From Zelonia costaricensis (taxonomy: Eukaryota > Euglenozoa > Kinetoplastea > Trypanosomatida > Trypanosomatidae): DNA of 43,445 nt. The position numbers were made by a program, and so were the translations under genes. Below the pieces are notes generated by a model. The model searched no databases and was not told the origin of the DNA. It saw only the letters and a list, made by a program, of their open reading frames with translations. Below, piece after piece: positions 9,258 to 17,312 of this stretch (positions within the stretch are counted from its first letter, which is position 1; each line of letters starts with the position of its first letter). The stretch covers positions 1 through 43,445 of the forward strand of contig JASAOO010003337.1 of assembly GCA_030849075.1 (NCBI GenBank), read 5' to 3'.

Positions 9258-10145
9258 CTACACGAGGGCACACAGCTCGTCGAGGGAGCGGCTCACGTAG
9301 AGGAGGCGCTCCAGCTCGGCGTTCACGGCGCCAAGCTGCTGGTTGAACTCCATGATGTTACGCGACGACCGCATCCACCGGTAGTGCAGCAGACGCATGG
9401 CGAAGCAGTACACCTCGTTCAGCCGGCGCAGCGCAGCGTCTAGGTCCGGGTCGGACATGAAGCGGCACAGCTGCAGCCGCGCCTCGCACGCGGAATACGT
9501 GGACAGGGCGGTGGCGCTGAACTGATTCTGAGACGGGCTGATGCCAAGCAGCGTCATCAACCGCATCGTCACGTTCAGCCCCGCCGCAGCTAGCATGAAG
9601 TCAGGCGTCAGCATCGTGCTCCACTGGTCCGGGTGGGTCTCGATAAGGTAGACGAGCTGGGCGAGCCCGAAGGCGCCGGCGCCGCGGAAGTCCGTGGACG
9701 GGTCGCGGCCCTGAAAGCCCATCTCCTTCCATCGGTCGTGCACCGTGTGGGCGTCCGCGCTGAAGGTGAGGTCGGCCGCCGCGAACATGACGCGGTTGTG
9801 GCCGTTCCACAGGCGGGACAGCAGTTCAACGTCTGCCTGGCGCTCCTTTGCGTAGGGTCGCACGTGGTGCTCGCGGAGGCGGCGGAGCATGAGCTCGTGG
9901 TGAGGCGGGGTGGCGGGGACGAAGTAGTGGCTCACGTTGTACGGGATGCGGTCCATCACCTGAAGCCACATGAGCTGTGGCGTGTAGTAGTACGAGGCCT
10001 CGACCCCCTCCAGTCGGCTCCGGTGACGCTGCACGGCCGTCGGCATGGGGGACGCAGAGGACGACGTGGTTGCGGTGGTGGGGCGAAACGACGCGGCGGC
10101 TTCGTCCGCGTGGGAAGCCCCGGTGGCGCTCTTGCGTTGGCGCAT
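9258..10145 (-). CDS. ELMO/CED-12 domain protein (ELMOD-like)
   Basis: The 295-residue protein carries an ELMO domain over about residues 103-255. The diagnostic stretch is WKEMGFQGRDPSTDFRG (139-155) followed by AGAFGLAQLVYLIE. It matches the motif known from the ELMOD family, where the Arg of DFRG (Arg154 here) is needed for GAP activity on ARL2-type GTPases. A role as a GAP for small ARF/ARL GTPases is therefore likely, possibly in tubulin or ciliary/flagellar biology; that is family inference. The first ~40 residues are Ser/Thr/Ala-rich and probably disordered. The start at 10145 follows a long AG-free pyrimidine-rich leader. Upstream in-frame residues are low complexity. The domain call is secure; the GTPase partner is not known. 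Confidence 0.88.
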   Translation of the reverse strand: MRQRKSATGASHADEAAASFRPTTATTSSSASPMPTAVQRHRSRLEGVEASYYYTPQLMWLQVMDRIPYNVSHYFVPATPPHHELMLRRLREHHVRPYAKERQADVELLSRLWNGHNRVMFAAADLTFSADAHTVHDRWKEMGFQGRDPSTDFRGAGAFGLAQLVYLIETHPDQWSTMLTPDFMLAAAGLNVTMRLMTLLGISPSQNQFSATALSTYSACEARLQLCRFMSDPDLDAALRRLNEVYCFAMRLLHYRWMRSSRNIMEFNQQLGAVNAELERLLYVSRSLDELCALV

Positions 10146-10314
10146 GGGAAATAGAAGGTGGGGGGAGGAGGAGGCGAGTGAGGAAAGAGAGAAAGACGCG
10201 CAGGGTGAGTTAGTCAGTTGAGTGTGGGCAGAGAGGGGGGGGAGGAGGGGGAGGGCGGCGTGCGCTGTCGTGGCTCTGCGAAAAGGAGTGGAGCGAGAAC
10301 GCGGAAGGCACACG

Positions 10315-10338
10315 CACACACACACACACACACACACA
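10315..10338. repeat. (CA)12 microsatellite
   Basis: A CA run on the plus strand (UG in the transcript) placed just upstream of the candidate splice acceptor of the ELMO gene. Confidence 0.9.
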
Positions 10339-11168
10339 GTTGTTGAGGGCGGTTCAAAGGATGTGAACGGCGTTGAGCGTGGCGCACAACGGCTGCAGCA
10401 CCGGAACGCGCGCAACGCTTGCGACAGGGGCTCTGCAGTTGTGGTGAGACGTAAAAGAAAAAGGAAGCGTTGGAACGGGATCGAGGAGGGCGGTCGAGAG
10501 AATACGGAGCAGGAACCATTGGAGCGTGCCGCCTTGACATTTCTGCTCGAATCCACCGCGCAAAGCGGCGGACACGGCGTCGCAGCTGTGCGGCGCACCG
10601 CACGACGTGCAACCGCCACGTTAGGAAGACGGGCGAGTGCAGTCGAGCAATACGGCCCGCTCGTCGTCGGCACGGCGGACCGCGTGTTATTGTGCATCCG
10701 AGGCGTATCTGCGCATTGCACCCGCACACACCCACACGTGCGAGACTCGTTGACGCTGCCTCTCTCCCACCCGTTTGGTGGGCGGAGGAAGAGGAAGAAG
10801 AGGAGGAAGCTAGGAGTGCTGCTTGTGTAGCGGGATGGTGGGGTCATCCTTCCATGAGACACCGAGTGTGTCAGCGAATCGAAAGAGAAAGAGGGAAAAC
10901 AAACGAAACACGCGGAGGACGCACGCACATACACGGAGCGGGAAGGGCAGGGAAGGGGAGGGAGAGGGGGGGGCCACATACATCCCGCTCTGCCTCCTTG
11001 GGGTTCATGGGCACGTACAAGAGCACACTCTGCGGACACCCAGGAACGCACCCCCCAGACACATACACACGTATACCCACCGGGTATGACCCGCGAGCTG
11101 CCGGACCTCTGATGTGCGCCGGTGATCTGGTCCGTGTTGCTGAGGTCGGTCCGCGTGTGTGGGCGCGC

Positions 11169-11205
11169 GTGTGTGTGTGCAGACCGCTTTTCTGCACACA
11201 CACAC
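11169..11205. repeat. Perfect 15-bp TG/CA hairpin with 7-nt loop
   Basis: Bases 11169-11183 (a GT run ending GCAGA) pair with 11191-11205 (TCTGC followed by a CA run) around the loop CCGCTTT. The non-repeat part of the stem (GCAGA/TCTGC) also matches, so this is more than two chance microsatellites. The CA side continues to 11210, so the stem can slip. Confidence 0.85.
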
Positions 11206-11693
11206 ACACACGTCTCCCCCCCTCCCCCCGTGCCTCGTGCCTCGTGCAGACCCAGAAGGGGGAAGAGCGAGCAGGAGGGAGGGCCCGGCTCCGCCTCACA
11301 AACACAGGAGTAGACAAAACGAACTTTGATAAGACATCAACAGGGAGCCCACGCGATCCAACCATCGCACCATCACCGAGTACAGCGGGAAAAGAGAAGA
11401 AAGGAGGGCCACCAGCAGTCAGAGGGTGGGTGTGTCGGGGGGAGGGGGTGCAGGGGGAGAAGGCAACGGCATCTCCGCTCACGACGGCGATGTCGCACAG
11501 CGTGGACAACGCTGAGTGCGTGCGCGCGAAGGTGGAGGGGTTGGGCTTAAGAAAGACAGCAGTGCGCGCTGCGTCCGTTGCGCTAACGGACAGGGCAAGC
11601 GCCAATGTCATTCTCTGTTCCCTTTCACACACTTCCGCGTCCTATCGCCCTCGCGCGTGCAGTTCTCGTCTCTGCTGCGCACCTCTTTGACGC

Positions 11694-11722
11694 CCCCCCC
11701 CCCCACCCCCCCACCCCACACT
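11694..11722 (-). other. Sense-strand G-rich tract (G13-T-G7-T-G4)
   Basis: The plus strand reads a long C run broken by two A residues, so the transcript carries three uninterrupted G blocks, enough for an intramolecular quadruplex. It lies about 0.8 kb downstream of the IMPDH stop codon. It may also be a homopolymer of uncertain length in the assembly. Confidence 0.5.
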
Positions 11723-12438
11723 CTCACCGATGCGTGACGGGTGCTCGTGCCTCCGCACCCCATCGGGTGTGTGTGTGTGTTTGTGCGTGTAGGCGGGGCT
11801 CTTTTCAACTGAGCTATATAGCGTGTGAAGGAGAGAGAGAAGAGGAGACATAAAAGTGGTGTTTAGCTCAATTAGGTTTAGCTTCCGCGTGATGTCCATC
11901 ACCTCTGTGTGGGTGAGGACGGCGCGTGCGTGCGTGCCTGTGCGCTTAGGCCGGGGTATGGAGGGGTGATGGCGGTGGTGGTCGTGGCGCTCTTCCCGGC
12001 ACCCGGGCCGACACCCGGGCCGTTGGGCGCAAGGAGCGTATTAGAAAAAAAAGGAAACAACTCCCTCTCAGACGAGGGTCGGAGAGGGCGGCCACGACCA
12101 CCCCGCCGCGCTGGCCCGCTGCGAAACGACGAGGAAGAAGAGGCGAAGGAAGGAGGAGGACGGGGTCGGGGACGGGGGGAGGGCAGCAGCTGCCGTACAC
12201 TTCCGTGTGCACGGGGAGGGGGCACGGCAGGCGGGGGAGGGCTGCGTGCGTTTGCTTCCGTCTTCGTTTCGACCTTGGCGCATCCCTTGAGCGCCCCTCC
12301 CCCCTTTGCGACCGCATGCACACGCGCTCTGCCATTCCCCGCTCCCCTCTCGGTCTTCGGCAGACCGAGCTCTGTGACCTCGACGTGCGTGCGTGCGCCT
12401 TGTTCTTGTCACGCGCGGGCACCTCCTTCAGTTCGCCA

Positions 12439-12480
12439 CACCTGCATCGCAGGTGCCCCCCCTCCCCTCCCCCCGCACCT
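12439..12480 (-). promoter_or_regulatory. Switch-like hairpin plus G-tract just after the IMPDH stop codon
   Basis: In plus coordinates CACCTGC (12439-12445) pairs with GCAGGTG (12449-12455) across the loop ATC. The overlapping AGGTGC (12451-12456) is also the perfect inverted partner of GCACCT (12475-12480). Between the second pair, the transcript carries G6-A-G4-A-G7. The two pairings exclude each other, and only one of them leaves the G-tract free. It starts 48 nt after the IMPDH stop. The structure is read directly from the sequence; a regulatory role is speculation. Confidence 0.4.
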
Positions 12481-12528
12481 CCGCGTGCACCCTTCCTCAC
12501 CGTGGATTCCCATCATTGCCGGGCCTCT

Positions 12529-14073
12529 CTACATCTTGGAGGCGAAGAGCGTCTTCTCGTAGCTGTGCAGCGAGTGCACGCCGCCCTCACCCTGCGCGGT
12601 GGCAGAGCGGCGGTTGAAGAGGACCTGGCCGGCGTACATCTTCTCGCGAATCGCGTCGAAGCTGATCTCGCCAATGTCCTGCGCCGCCTGCTGCAGCCCC
12701 TTGGCCACGTACTCGATCAGCTTCATGGTCGAGCCCTTGTCCACCACATTGCCGGACACGCCCTGCGCCACCTGCACCGTCTCGTTCTCCGAGAGGTAGC
12801 GCTTGCCAGACTCCTTGCCCTGGCTCATCGCCTCCAGGCTGCCCATGCCGCGGTACACCTTCAGCCGCACGCCGCCCTTGAAGAAGTACTCACCGGGCGT
12901 CTCGGTCGTGCCGCTCAGCATGCCGCCCAGCATCGCGCAGTTCGCGCCAATCGCGAGCGCCTTGCAGATGTCACCAACCTGGCGCAGACCGCCGTCCGCC
13001 GTGCACGGCACGCCGCGCGACGCGCAGTAGCGGGCGACCTTGTACACCGCCGTGCCCTGCGGCCGGCCGCATGCCAGCACCTCCTGCGTGATGCAGATGC
13101 TGCCGCTGCCCATGCCAATACGAATGCCATCCGCGCCGGCGTCGATCAGGTTCTTCGCCTGGTCCTGCGTCACGACGTTGCCGGCAACCACCTCGAGGTG
13201 CGGGAAGGTCGACTTGACCCACTTGATGAAGGCGATCTGGTAGATGGTGTTGCCCTGCGAGCTGTCCAGCACGAGCACGTCCACGCCGACCTTTGCCAGG
13301 GCGGTGACACGGCGCTTGTCCTCCGGGCGGGTCGAGGTGGCGGCGGCGCAGATCAGGCGGCCCGTCTTGTCCAGCGTGCTCTGCGGGTACTCGCGCGCCC
13401 GCACGGCGTCGCGGCGGGAGCAGAGGTTGACCACGTGGCCCTGCTCGTTGAGGATGGGCAGGTAGCCGTGGCGGCTGCGGTTGAGCACGTCCATGGCCTC
13501 CTCCAGCTGGATGGGCGCCCGCTCCACGGTCATCTTCTCCCGCGGCGTCATGACCGCCGAGGCAGGGGTGGCCTTGTTCTTGACGTAGTCGATATCCTTG
13601 GTGCACACGATGCCCAGCAGCTTGCCGTGCGGGTCGCCGTTCTCCGTCACGAGGATGCCGCTGATGCCCTTCTCCTCCTTGATGCGGATGATCTCGCTGA
13701 TGGGCGTGCTCGGCGGCACGGACTTCGGCTTGGAGATGAAGCCGTTGCGGTACGCCTTGACGGACTTTACCATCTCGACCTGCCGCTCGACCGTGCAGTT
13801 GTTGTGCAGCACACCGAGGCCGCCCATGAGCGCCATTGCCTTGGCCATCTCGTTCTCCGTGATCGTGTCCATCGGCGAGGACACGACCGGGACGTGCAGG
13901 CGGATGCGCTTCGTGAACTGGCCGGAGATGTTCACATCCGCCGCCCCAAAGTCGATGAAGCCGGGCAGGATGATGATGTCGTTGTACGTCAGACCGTCTC
14001 CGCTGAAGAGCTCCTCCGCCGTGGTGCCATCCTTGATGGTCTTAATGCGGTAGTTAGCGTTGTTGGTCGCCAT
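12529..14073 (-). CDS. IMPDH: Inosine-5'-monophosphate dehydrogenase, glycosomal
   Basis: The 514-residue enzyme oxidises IMP to XMP with NAD+, the committed step to guanine nucleotides. The catalytic barrel opens with GLTYNDIIILPG (27-38). Two CBS domains occupy about residues 113-228. DSSQG (270-274) contributes to the NAD site. The catalytic loop GSGSICITQ (322-330) holds nucleophile Cys327, and the flap region KVYRGMGSLEAM (405-416) is intact. The last three residues, SKM, form a type-1 peroxisomal targeting signal, expected to send the enzyme to glycosomes, as known for Leishmania IMPDH. Trypanosomatids cannot make purines de novo, so it acts in salvage. The length equals the known Leishmania enzyme. 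The start MATNNANY follows a textbook pyrimidine tract with AG 8 nt upstream. The identification is secure. Confidence 0.97.
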   Translation of the reverse strand: MATNNANYRIKTIKDGTTAEELFSGDGLTYNDIIILPGFIDFGAADVNISGQFTKRIRLHVPVVSSPMDTITENEMAKAMALMGGLGVLHNNCTVERQVEMVKSVKAYRNGFISKPKSVPPSTPISEIIRIKEEKGISGILVTENGDPHGKLLGIVCTKDIDYVKNKATPASAVMTPREKMTVERAPIQLEEAMDVLNRSRHGYLPILNEQGHVVNLCSRRDAVRAREYPQSTLDKTGRLICAAATSTRPEDKRRVTALAKVGVDVLVLDSSQGNTIYQIAFIKWVKSTFPHLEVVAGNVVTQDQAKNLIDAGADGIRIGMGSGSICITQEVLACGRPQGTAVYKVARYCASRGVPCTADGGLRQVGDICKALAIGANCAMLGGMLSGTTETPGEYFFKGGVRLKVYRGMGSLEAMSQGKESGKRYLSENETVQVAQGVSGNVVDKGSTMKLIEYVAKGLQQAAQDIGEISFDAIREKMYAGQVLFNRRSATAQGEGGVHSLHSYEKTLFASKM

Positions 14074-14081
14074 GGTGGAGG

Positions 14082-14106
14082 CTGGAGAGAGGGAGAGTGG
14101 GGAAGT
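14082..14106 (-). promoter_or_regulatory. Candidate trans-splice acceptor for IMPDH
   Basis: The sense strand has a nearly pure pyrimidine tract (plus 14084-14106, sense CTTCCCCACTCTCCCTCTCT then CC) ending directly in AG (14083-14082), 8 nt before the ATG. This is the best-formed acceptor in the window. The use of this AG is inferred. Confidence 0.5.
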
Positions 14107-14460
14107 AGGGCGGAGGGCAGTACCCCAGTGGGCCACAGCAATAGCACACAACTACAAGAAGAAAGCAAAGGCGAAAGTCGGGCTCAAAGCAGTGGCGGGG
14201 GGGGGGGCTGAAAAGAGAGAAAGAGGAAACTACAGTCGATGCAAGTGGCGTTTGCTCGTTGTTTGATGGGCGTGCGGGTACTGCGCCGTGCGCGTTGATC
14301 GGGCGATGGAGGTCGGGGAAAGAGGACGTGAGGGCAACGCGCAAAACACAAACAACAACAAATAAGGACGGGGAGGAGTATGCACATGGTGTCGATGCAA
14401 GAGCACATCTATGGCGATGGGCCCGTGGTCGGACTCCTCACACGCCGCTCACGGGGCACA

Positions 14461-14463
14461 CCC

Positions 14464-14480
<17 letters not shown>
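14461..14480 (-). other. Canonical G-quadruplex motif, five GGG runs with single-T loops
   Basis: Plus-strand CCCA repeated five times reads in the transcript as GGG runs separated by single T residues, among the most stable quadruplex motifs known. A CA microsatellite follows to 14493. It lies about 390 nt upstream of the IMPDH start, in the WDR92 3' UTR or the IMPDH processing region. Confidence 0.7.
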
Positions 14481-14494
<14 letters not shown>

Positions 14495-14991
14495 CGCGCT
14501 GCGACTGGCCACTGTGGCTGCGGCACGGCAGCAGAGGCATGCACAGCTGAGTTTCAGCACAACTTGCGCCGTTTCGCTTCCCCCCGTTGTCCTTGTATTG
14601 TGCTGTTTACCTGAGCCGACAGATTCGTCAGCAACGATGTATGTTGACGCCTCGACGCACCTTGTGTTTGCAGGTGGGACCGCAAAGGCGCGAGTGGCGG
14701 GCTTGTGCGCTGCATCGGCTGGCAGCGCGGAGGTGTGGCGGCTGCATTCTAAATCGTCTGCACTGGCGTGCAGGAGGTCCCCCCACACTCTCCCTCCGCT
14801 CCGGTCTGCTGCGCCGTGTCTACGGCAAGCACCTCAGCAAACGCCCAAACACACTCTGCAACATGCGAAATGAATACCAGAGCCGACACACCGACACACC
14901 CACACAGAGCTCTCTTCGCTGTTCTCTCCTCGTTCACGCACCGACGCGCACGCGACGGGTCTGGCGCCTTCTATCAACCCTCTCGTCACGC

Positions 14992-16179
14992 TCACGACAG
15001 TAGACCGAGCTTGGTGACCAGCATGACGCGGATGCTCTGGTCAAACGACGCGCACACGGCTAGGCCCTCCTTCGACCGGTTCCAGTCCATCGCGTTGATG
15101 GGCTGGTCGCCGACCTTGGCCTTGTTCAGCTCCTCCACCGCCCCCGCCACGCCGCGCTCCACGCCCTCGCCATCCTTCAGCACCCGCTCCGGCGGGTACT
15201 TGTACAGGCACAGCGTCAGCTCACCGCCACCACCGCTAAGGAAGACTTCGCGGTTCTGCGGCAGGGCGCGGGAGCACCACACCGTGCCGTCCGATACTCG
15301 CTCCTCCACGTACGCGTAGCCCAGCGTCGGGTGCAGCGTGCGCAGGTCGTAGCACCGCACCCGCCCCTCCAGCGAGGACACGATCAGCTTGTTCATCGGA
15401 ATGTCTGGCCGATCAAACTCCACGTCGCACACGCCGTTGCTGACGTGCATCTCGTGCAGCATCTTCTGCGTGCGCAGGTCAAAGATCTTGACGTCGCCGT
15501 TGTCGTAGCCCGCAGCAACGACCCGCTCGTCCGCGTCAAAGCTGTTGCCGAGCCGCACCGCCCAGCAGTCCCGCGCGCGCGCCGGGTCGGCGGGGTTGAG
15601 GGAGACGACCGGCTTGTTCGCCTGGCGGGTGTCCCAGACCTTGACGGCGCCGTCACGACTGCCGGTGGCGACCTCGGGTGGGCCGGCGTACCGAGCCCCG
15701 TCGATCGCATTAATGATGCTCTCGTGCGCGTGTGGCACGTGGAAGACGGAGGCCGCCGACACGTCGCTCAGCGCGTGGGTCGCGCCGGCTGGGGTGGCGA
15801 CGAGGCGGGTCACGTCGAAGAGCTGCAGACTGCCAGCGAAGTCGCCCGTCGCGATCTGCGTGGCAGCAGGGGCCGAGGCCGCGCTGCTGCTGCCGCTGCT
15901 ACTGTACGACGCGTTGTGCCCAAAGGTGCAGCACTTGATGGGGTGGGGCAGGCGCAACTCCAGCGTGGGCTGCACCTCGCCGTGGTGGAGCTTGTAGAGG
16001 GAGAGGGCGCCGTGGTTGTTGGGGTACTGACCCACCACCGCGAAGGATGCCGTCTGCGGCACCCACTTCACGTCGAAGGCGGTGTAGAGGAGGCTCTTCT
16101 TGACGTGCTGGATGATCTGCTGCCGACTGAACCGCTTCGCCGCCCCGTCGCCATTGCTCGCGGTGCTCGAGGCGAACAT
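14992..16179 (-). CDS. WDR92: WD-repeat protein WDR92/DNAAF10 orthologue (axonemal dynein assembly)
   Basis: The 395-residue WD40 protein aligns by eye along its whole length with WDR92 (Monad, DNAAF10). Matching blocks are QQIIQHVKKSLLYTAFDVKWVP near the N-terminus, HESIINAIDG, ATGSRDGAVKVWD, ERVVAAGYDNGDVKIFDLR, NGVCDVEFDRPDIPMNKL, LPQNREVFLSGGGGELTLC and the terminal CASFDQSIRVMLVTKL. The family forms a seven-bladed propeller that works with the R2TP/prefoldin-like chaperone system in cytoplasmic preassembly of dynein arms, which fits a flagellated organism. A Ser/Ala-rich insertion (about 93-107) separates two blades. The start is the first ATG of the frame. The identification is secure; the dynein role here is inferred from orthologues. 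Confidence 0.93.
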   Translation of the reverse strand: MFASSTASNGDGAAKRFSRQQIIQHVKKSLLYTAFDVKWVPQTASFAVVGQYPNNHGALSLYKLHHGEVQPTLELRLPHPIKCCTFGHNASYSSSGSSSAASAPAATQIATGDFAGSLQLFDVTRLVATPAGATHALSDVSAASVFHVPHAHESIINAIDGARYAGPPEVATGSRDGAVKVWDTRQANKPVVSLNPADPARARDCWAVRLGNSFDADERVVAAGYDNGDVKIFDLRTQKMLHEMHVSNGVCDVEFDRPDIPMNKLIVSSLEGRVRCYDLRTLHPTLGYAYVEERVSDGTVWCSRALPQNREVFLSGGGGELTLCLYKYPPERVLKDGEGVERGVAGAVEELNKAKVGDQPINAMDWNRSKEGLAVCASFDQSIRVMLVTKLGLLS

Positions 16180-17312
16180 GGCGAAGCTCAGCGCGCACCG
16201 TTTGCGTTCTAGGAGTGAATCAAGTACGAGCCCCTCCCACGCTGTTGGTCAGCGGGAGGAGAAAAGCAGGGAAGGGAGTTGTGCGGACCGGGCGTAGACC
16301 AGAGGAACAACAACAACAAGAGTCGCCAACAGAGCTCCAGTGCCGCGAGCGCTTTCTGAGTCGATCTTGGCAGCGTGAAGGACCTGTGCGTGCGGAAGGG
16401 CGCGTTCCTGTGTGTGTGTGATGAGGACACCACACCATTAAGGAAGTGGGGGGGGGGAGGGGGAGGGGCAAGATGATGGAAGTGGAAGACGCATGACAGG
16501 CGATTGCCTTCTGTGGCGTCACGCGGAGCCTGTGGCATGTTTTCTTCCTTTGCCCCCCCCCCCGCTGATGGACACCGAGTGGATGGGGGCACGTCGCTCG
16601 TGCGCGTGGGCAAGGTGGGAGACGCACATGCCTCCTCCTCCACCCCTTCCCTCCTTCCCTCTCGTTTCGGTGTTGTGGAGCTGCGCATCGCGCACCCTCA
16701 CAGCGACGAGGAAGCCTCTACGCTCCTTCCTCAATTTCAACTCGGCTACTCTTTTCCTGCACATGAGTTGGGCACACTGCAAGCGTGTGCGCCAGCGTGC
16801 AGCTTCGCGCAGTTTCACCCCCTTGTGCTTTGACCTGGACGTCGTAGCATGTGGTGAGGTGAACGATGACTGGGGGGGGGGGGAGGAGATGGCGGTGGGG
16901 GATGGCGGCGCAAGGCGCCACGCGAGCCGACCCGGCGCCTGCTGTGTGAGAAGAAAAAGGGAAACATCGAGTACGCAACAGCGGAGAGAAGAGCACATGG
17001 GGCGCCACATCCGTGCCACAGCCTCACTCTCCTCCGGCAAACACCGGGTCACAGCGTCAGCCAGAGAAAGAAAGATGAAAGGGGCGTGTCCGTGTGTGCG
17101 TGCGCGCGTGCGTGTATGTGATTGAGTTTCCAAGCGGCGCCGCTGGACAAGACCACCGTCAGTCCCACGCGCTCCAGGTCTCCGCGTGCCCGCCGTGGCG
17201 GCCACGCCGTGTCACGCGTCGAGCGGCGCACTCTCGCCCTTCTCCCGGCAACCCGCGCAACGCCACCACCGCCCCGCCCCCCCCCTCATCCTGGGAGCGC
17301 CGTAGCACGGCC
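16180..17312 (-). other. Spacer between CPT-like gene and WDR92
   Basis: About 1.1 kb. It contains a CAA repeat near 16305-16318 (UUG in the transcript), short G runs at 16449-16457 and 16873-16882 on the plus strand, and a C run at 16553-16563. No frame here looks coding. Confidence 0.5.

Larger units (their letters stand above)
10146..12528 (-). other. 2.4 kb spacer between IMPDH and ELMO genes
   Basis: No supported gene. The part next to the ELMO start (about 10146-10264) is an AG-free, pyrimidine-rich leader in the sense strand, with a candidate TTTTCGCAG acceptor near 10272-10280 and a CA microsatellite at 10315-10338. A TG/CA hairpin lies at 11169-11205. G-rich sense tracts lie at 11694-11722 and 12453-12480. 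The frames across it are biased in composition and have no recognisable domain. Confidence 0.5.
14074..14991 (-). other. Spacer between WDR92 and IMPDH genes
   Basis: About 0.9 kb with no supported gene. Next to IMPDH lies a pyrimidine-rich leader and acceptor. At 14461-14493 there is a CCCA repeat merging into a CA run, which gives a strong quadruplex motif in the sense strand. A purine run with G9 lies at about 14200-14230 on the plus strand. Confidence 0.5.

Noticed and set aside
11858..11935. tRNA-like A-box (TTAGCTCAATTAGG) followed by a small GTGATG/CATCAC palindrome
   Set aside because: There is no matching B-box (GGTTCRANNCC) at the right distance and no acceptor stem, so it does not make a tRNA.
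11997..12024. Direct repeat of ACCCGGGCCG in the IMPDH/ELMO spacer
   Set aside because: Only two short copies in a GC-rich background, without further structure, so it is likely chance.
12205..14211. Long plus-strand frame (668 codons) antisense to IMPDH
   Set aside because: It mirrors the GC3-rich IMPDH codons, is dominated by His, Arg, Leu, Val and Ala and has no domain; the minus-strand frame is an unmistakable IMPDH.
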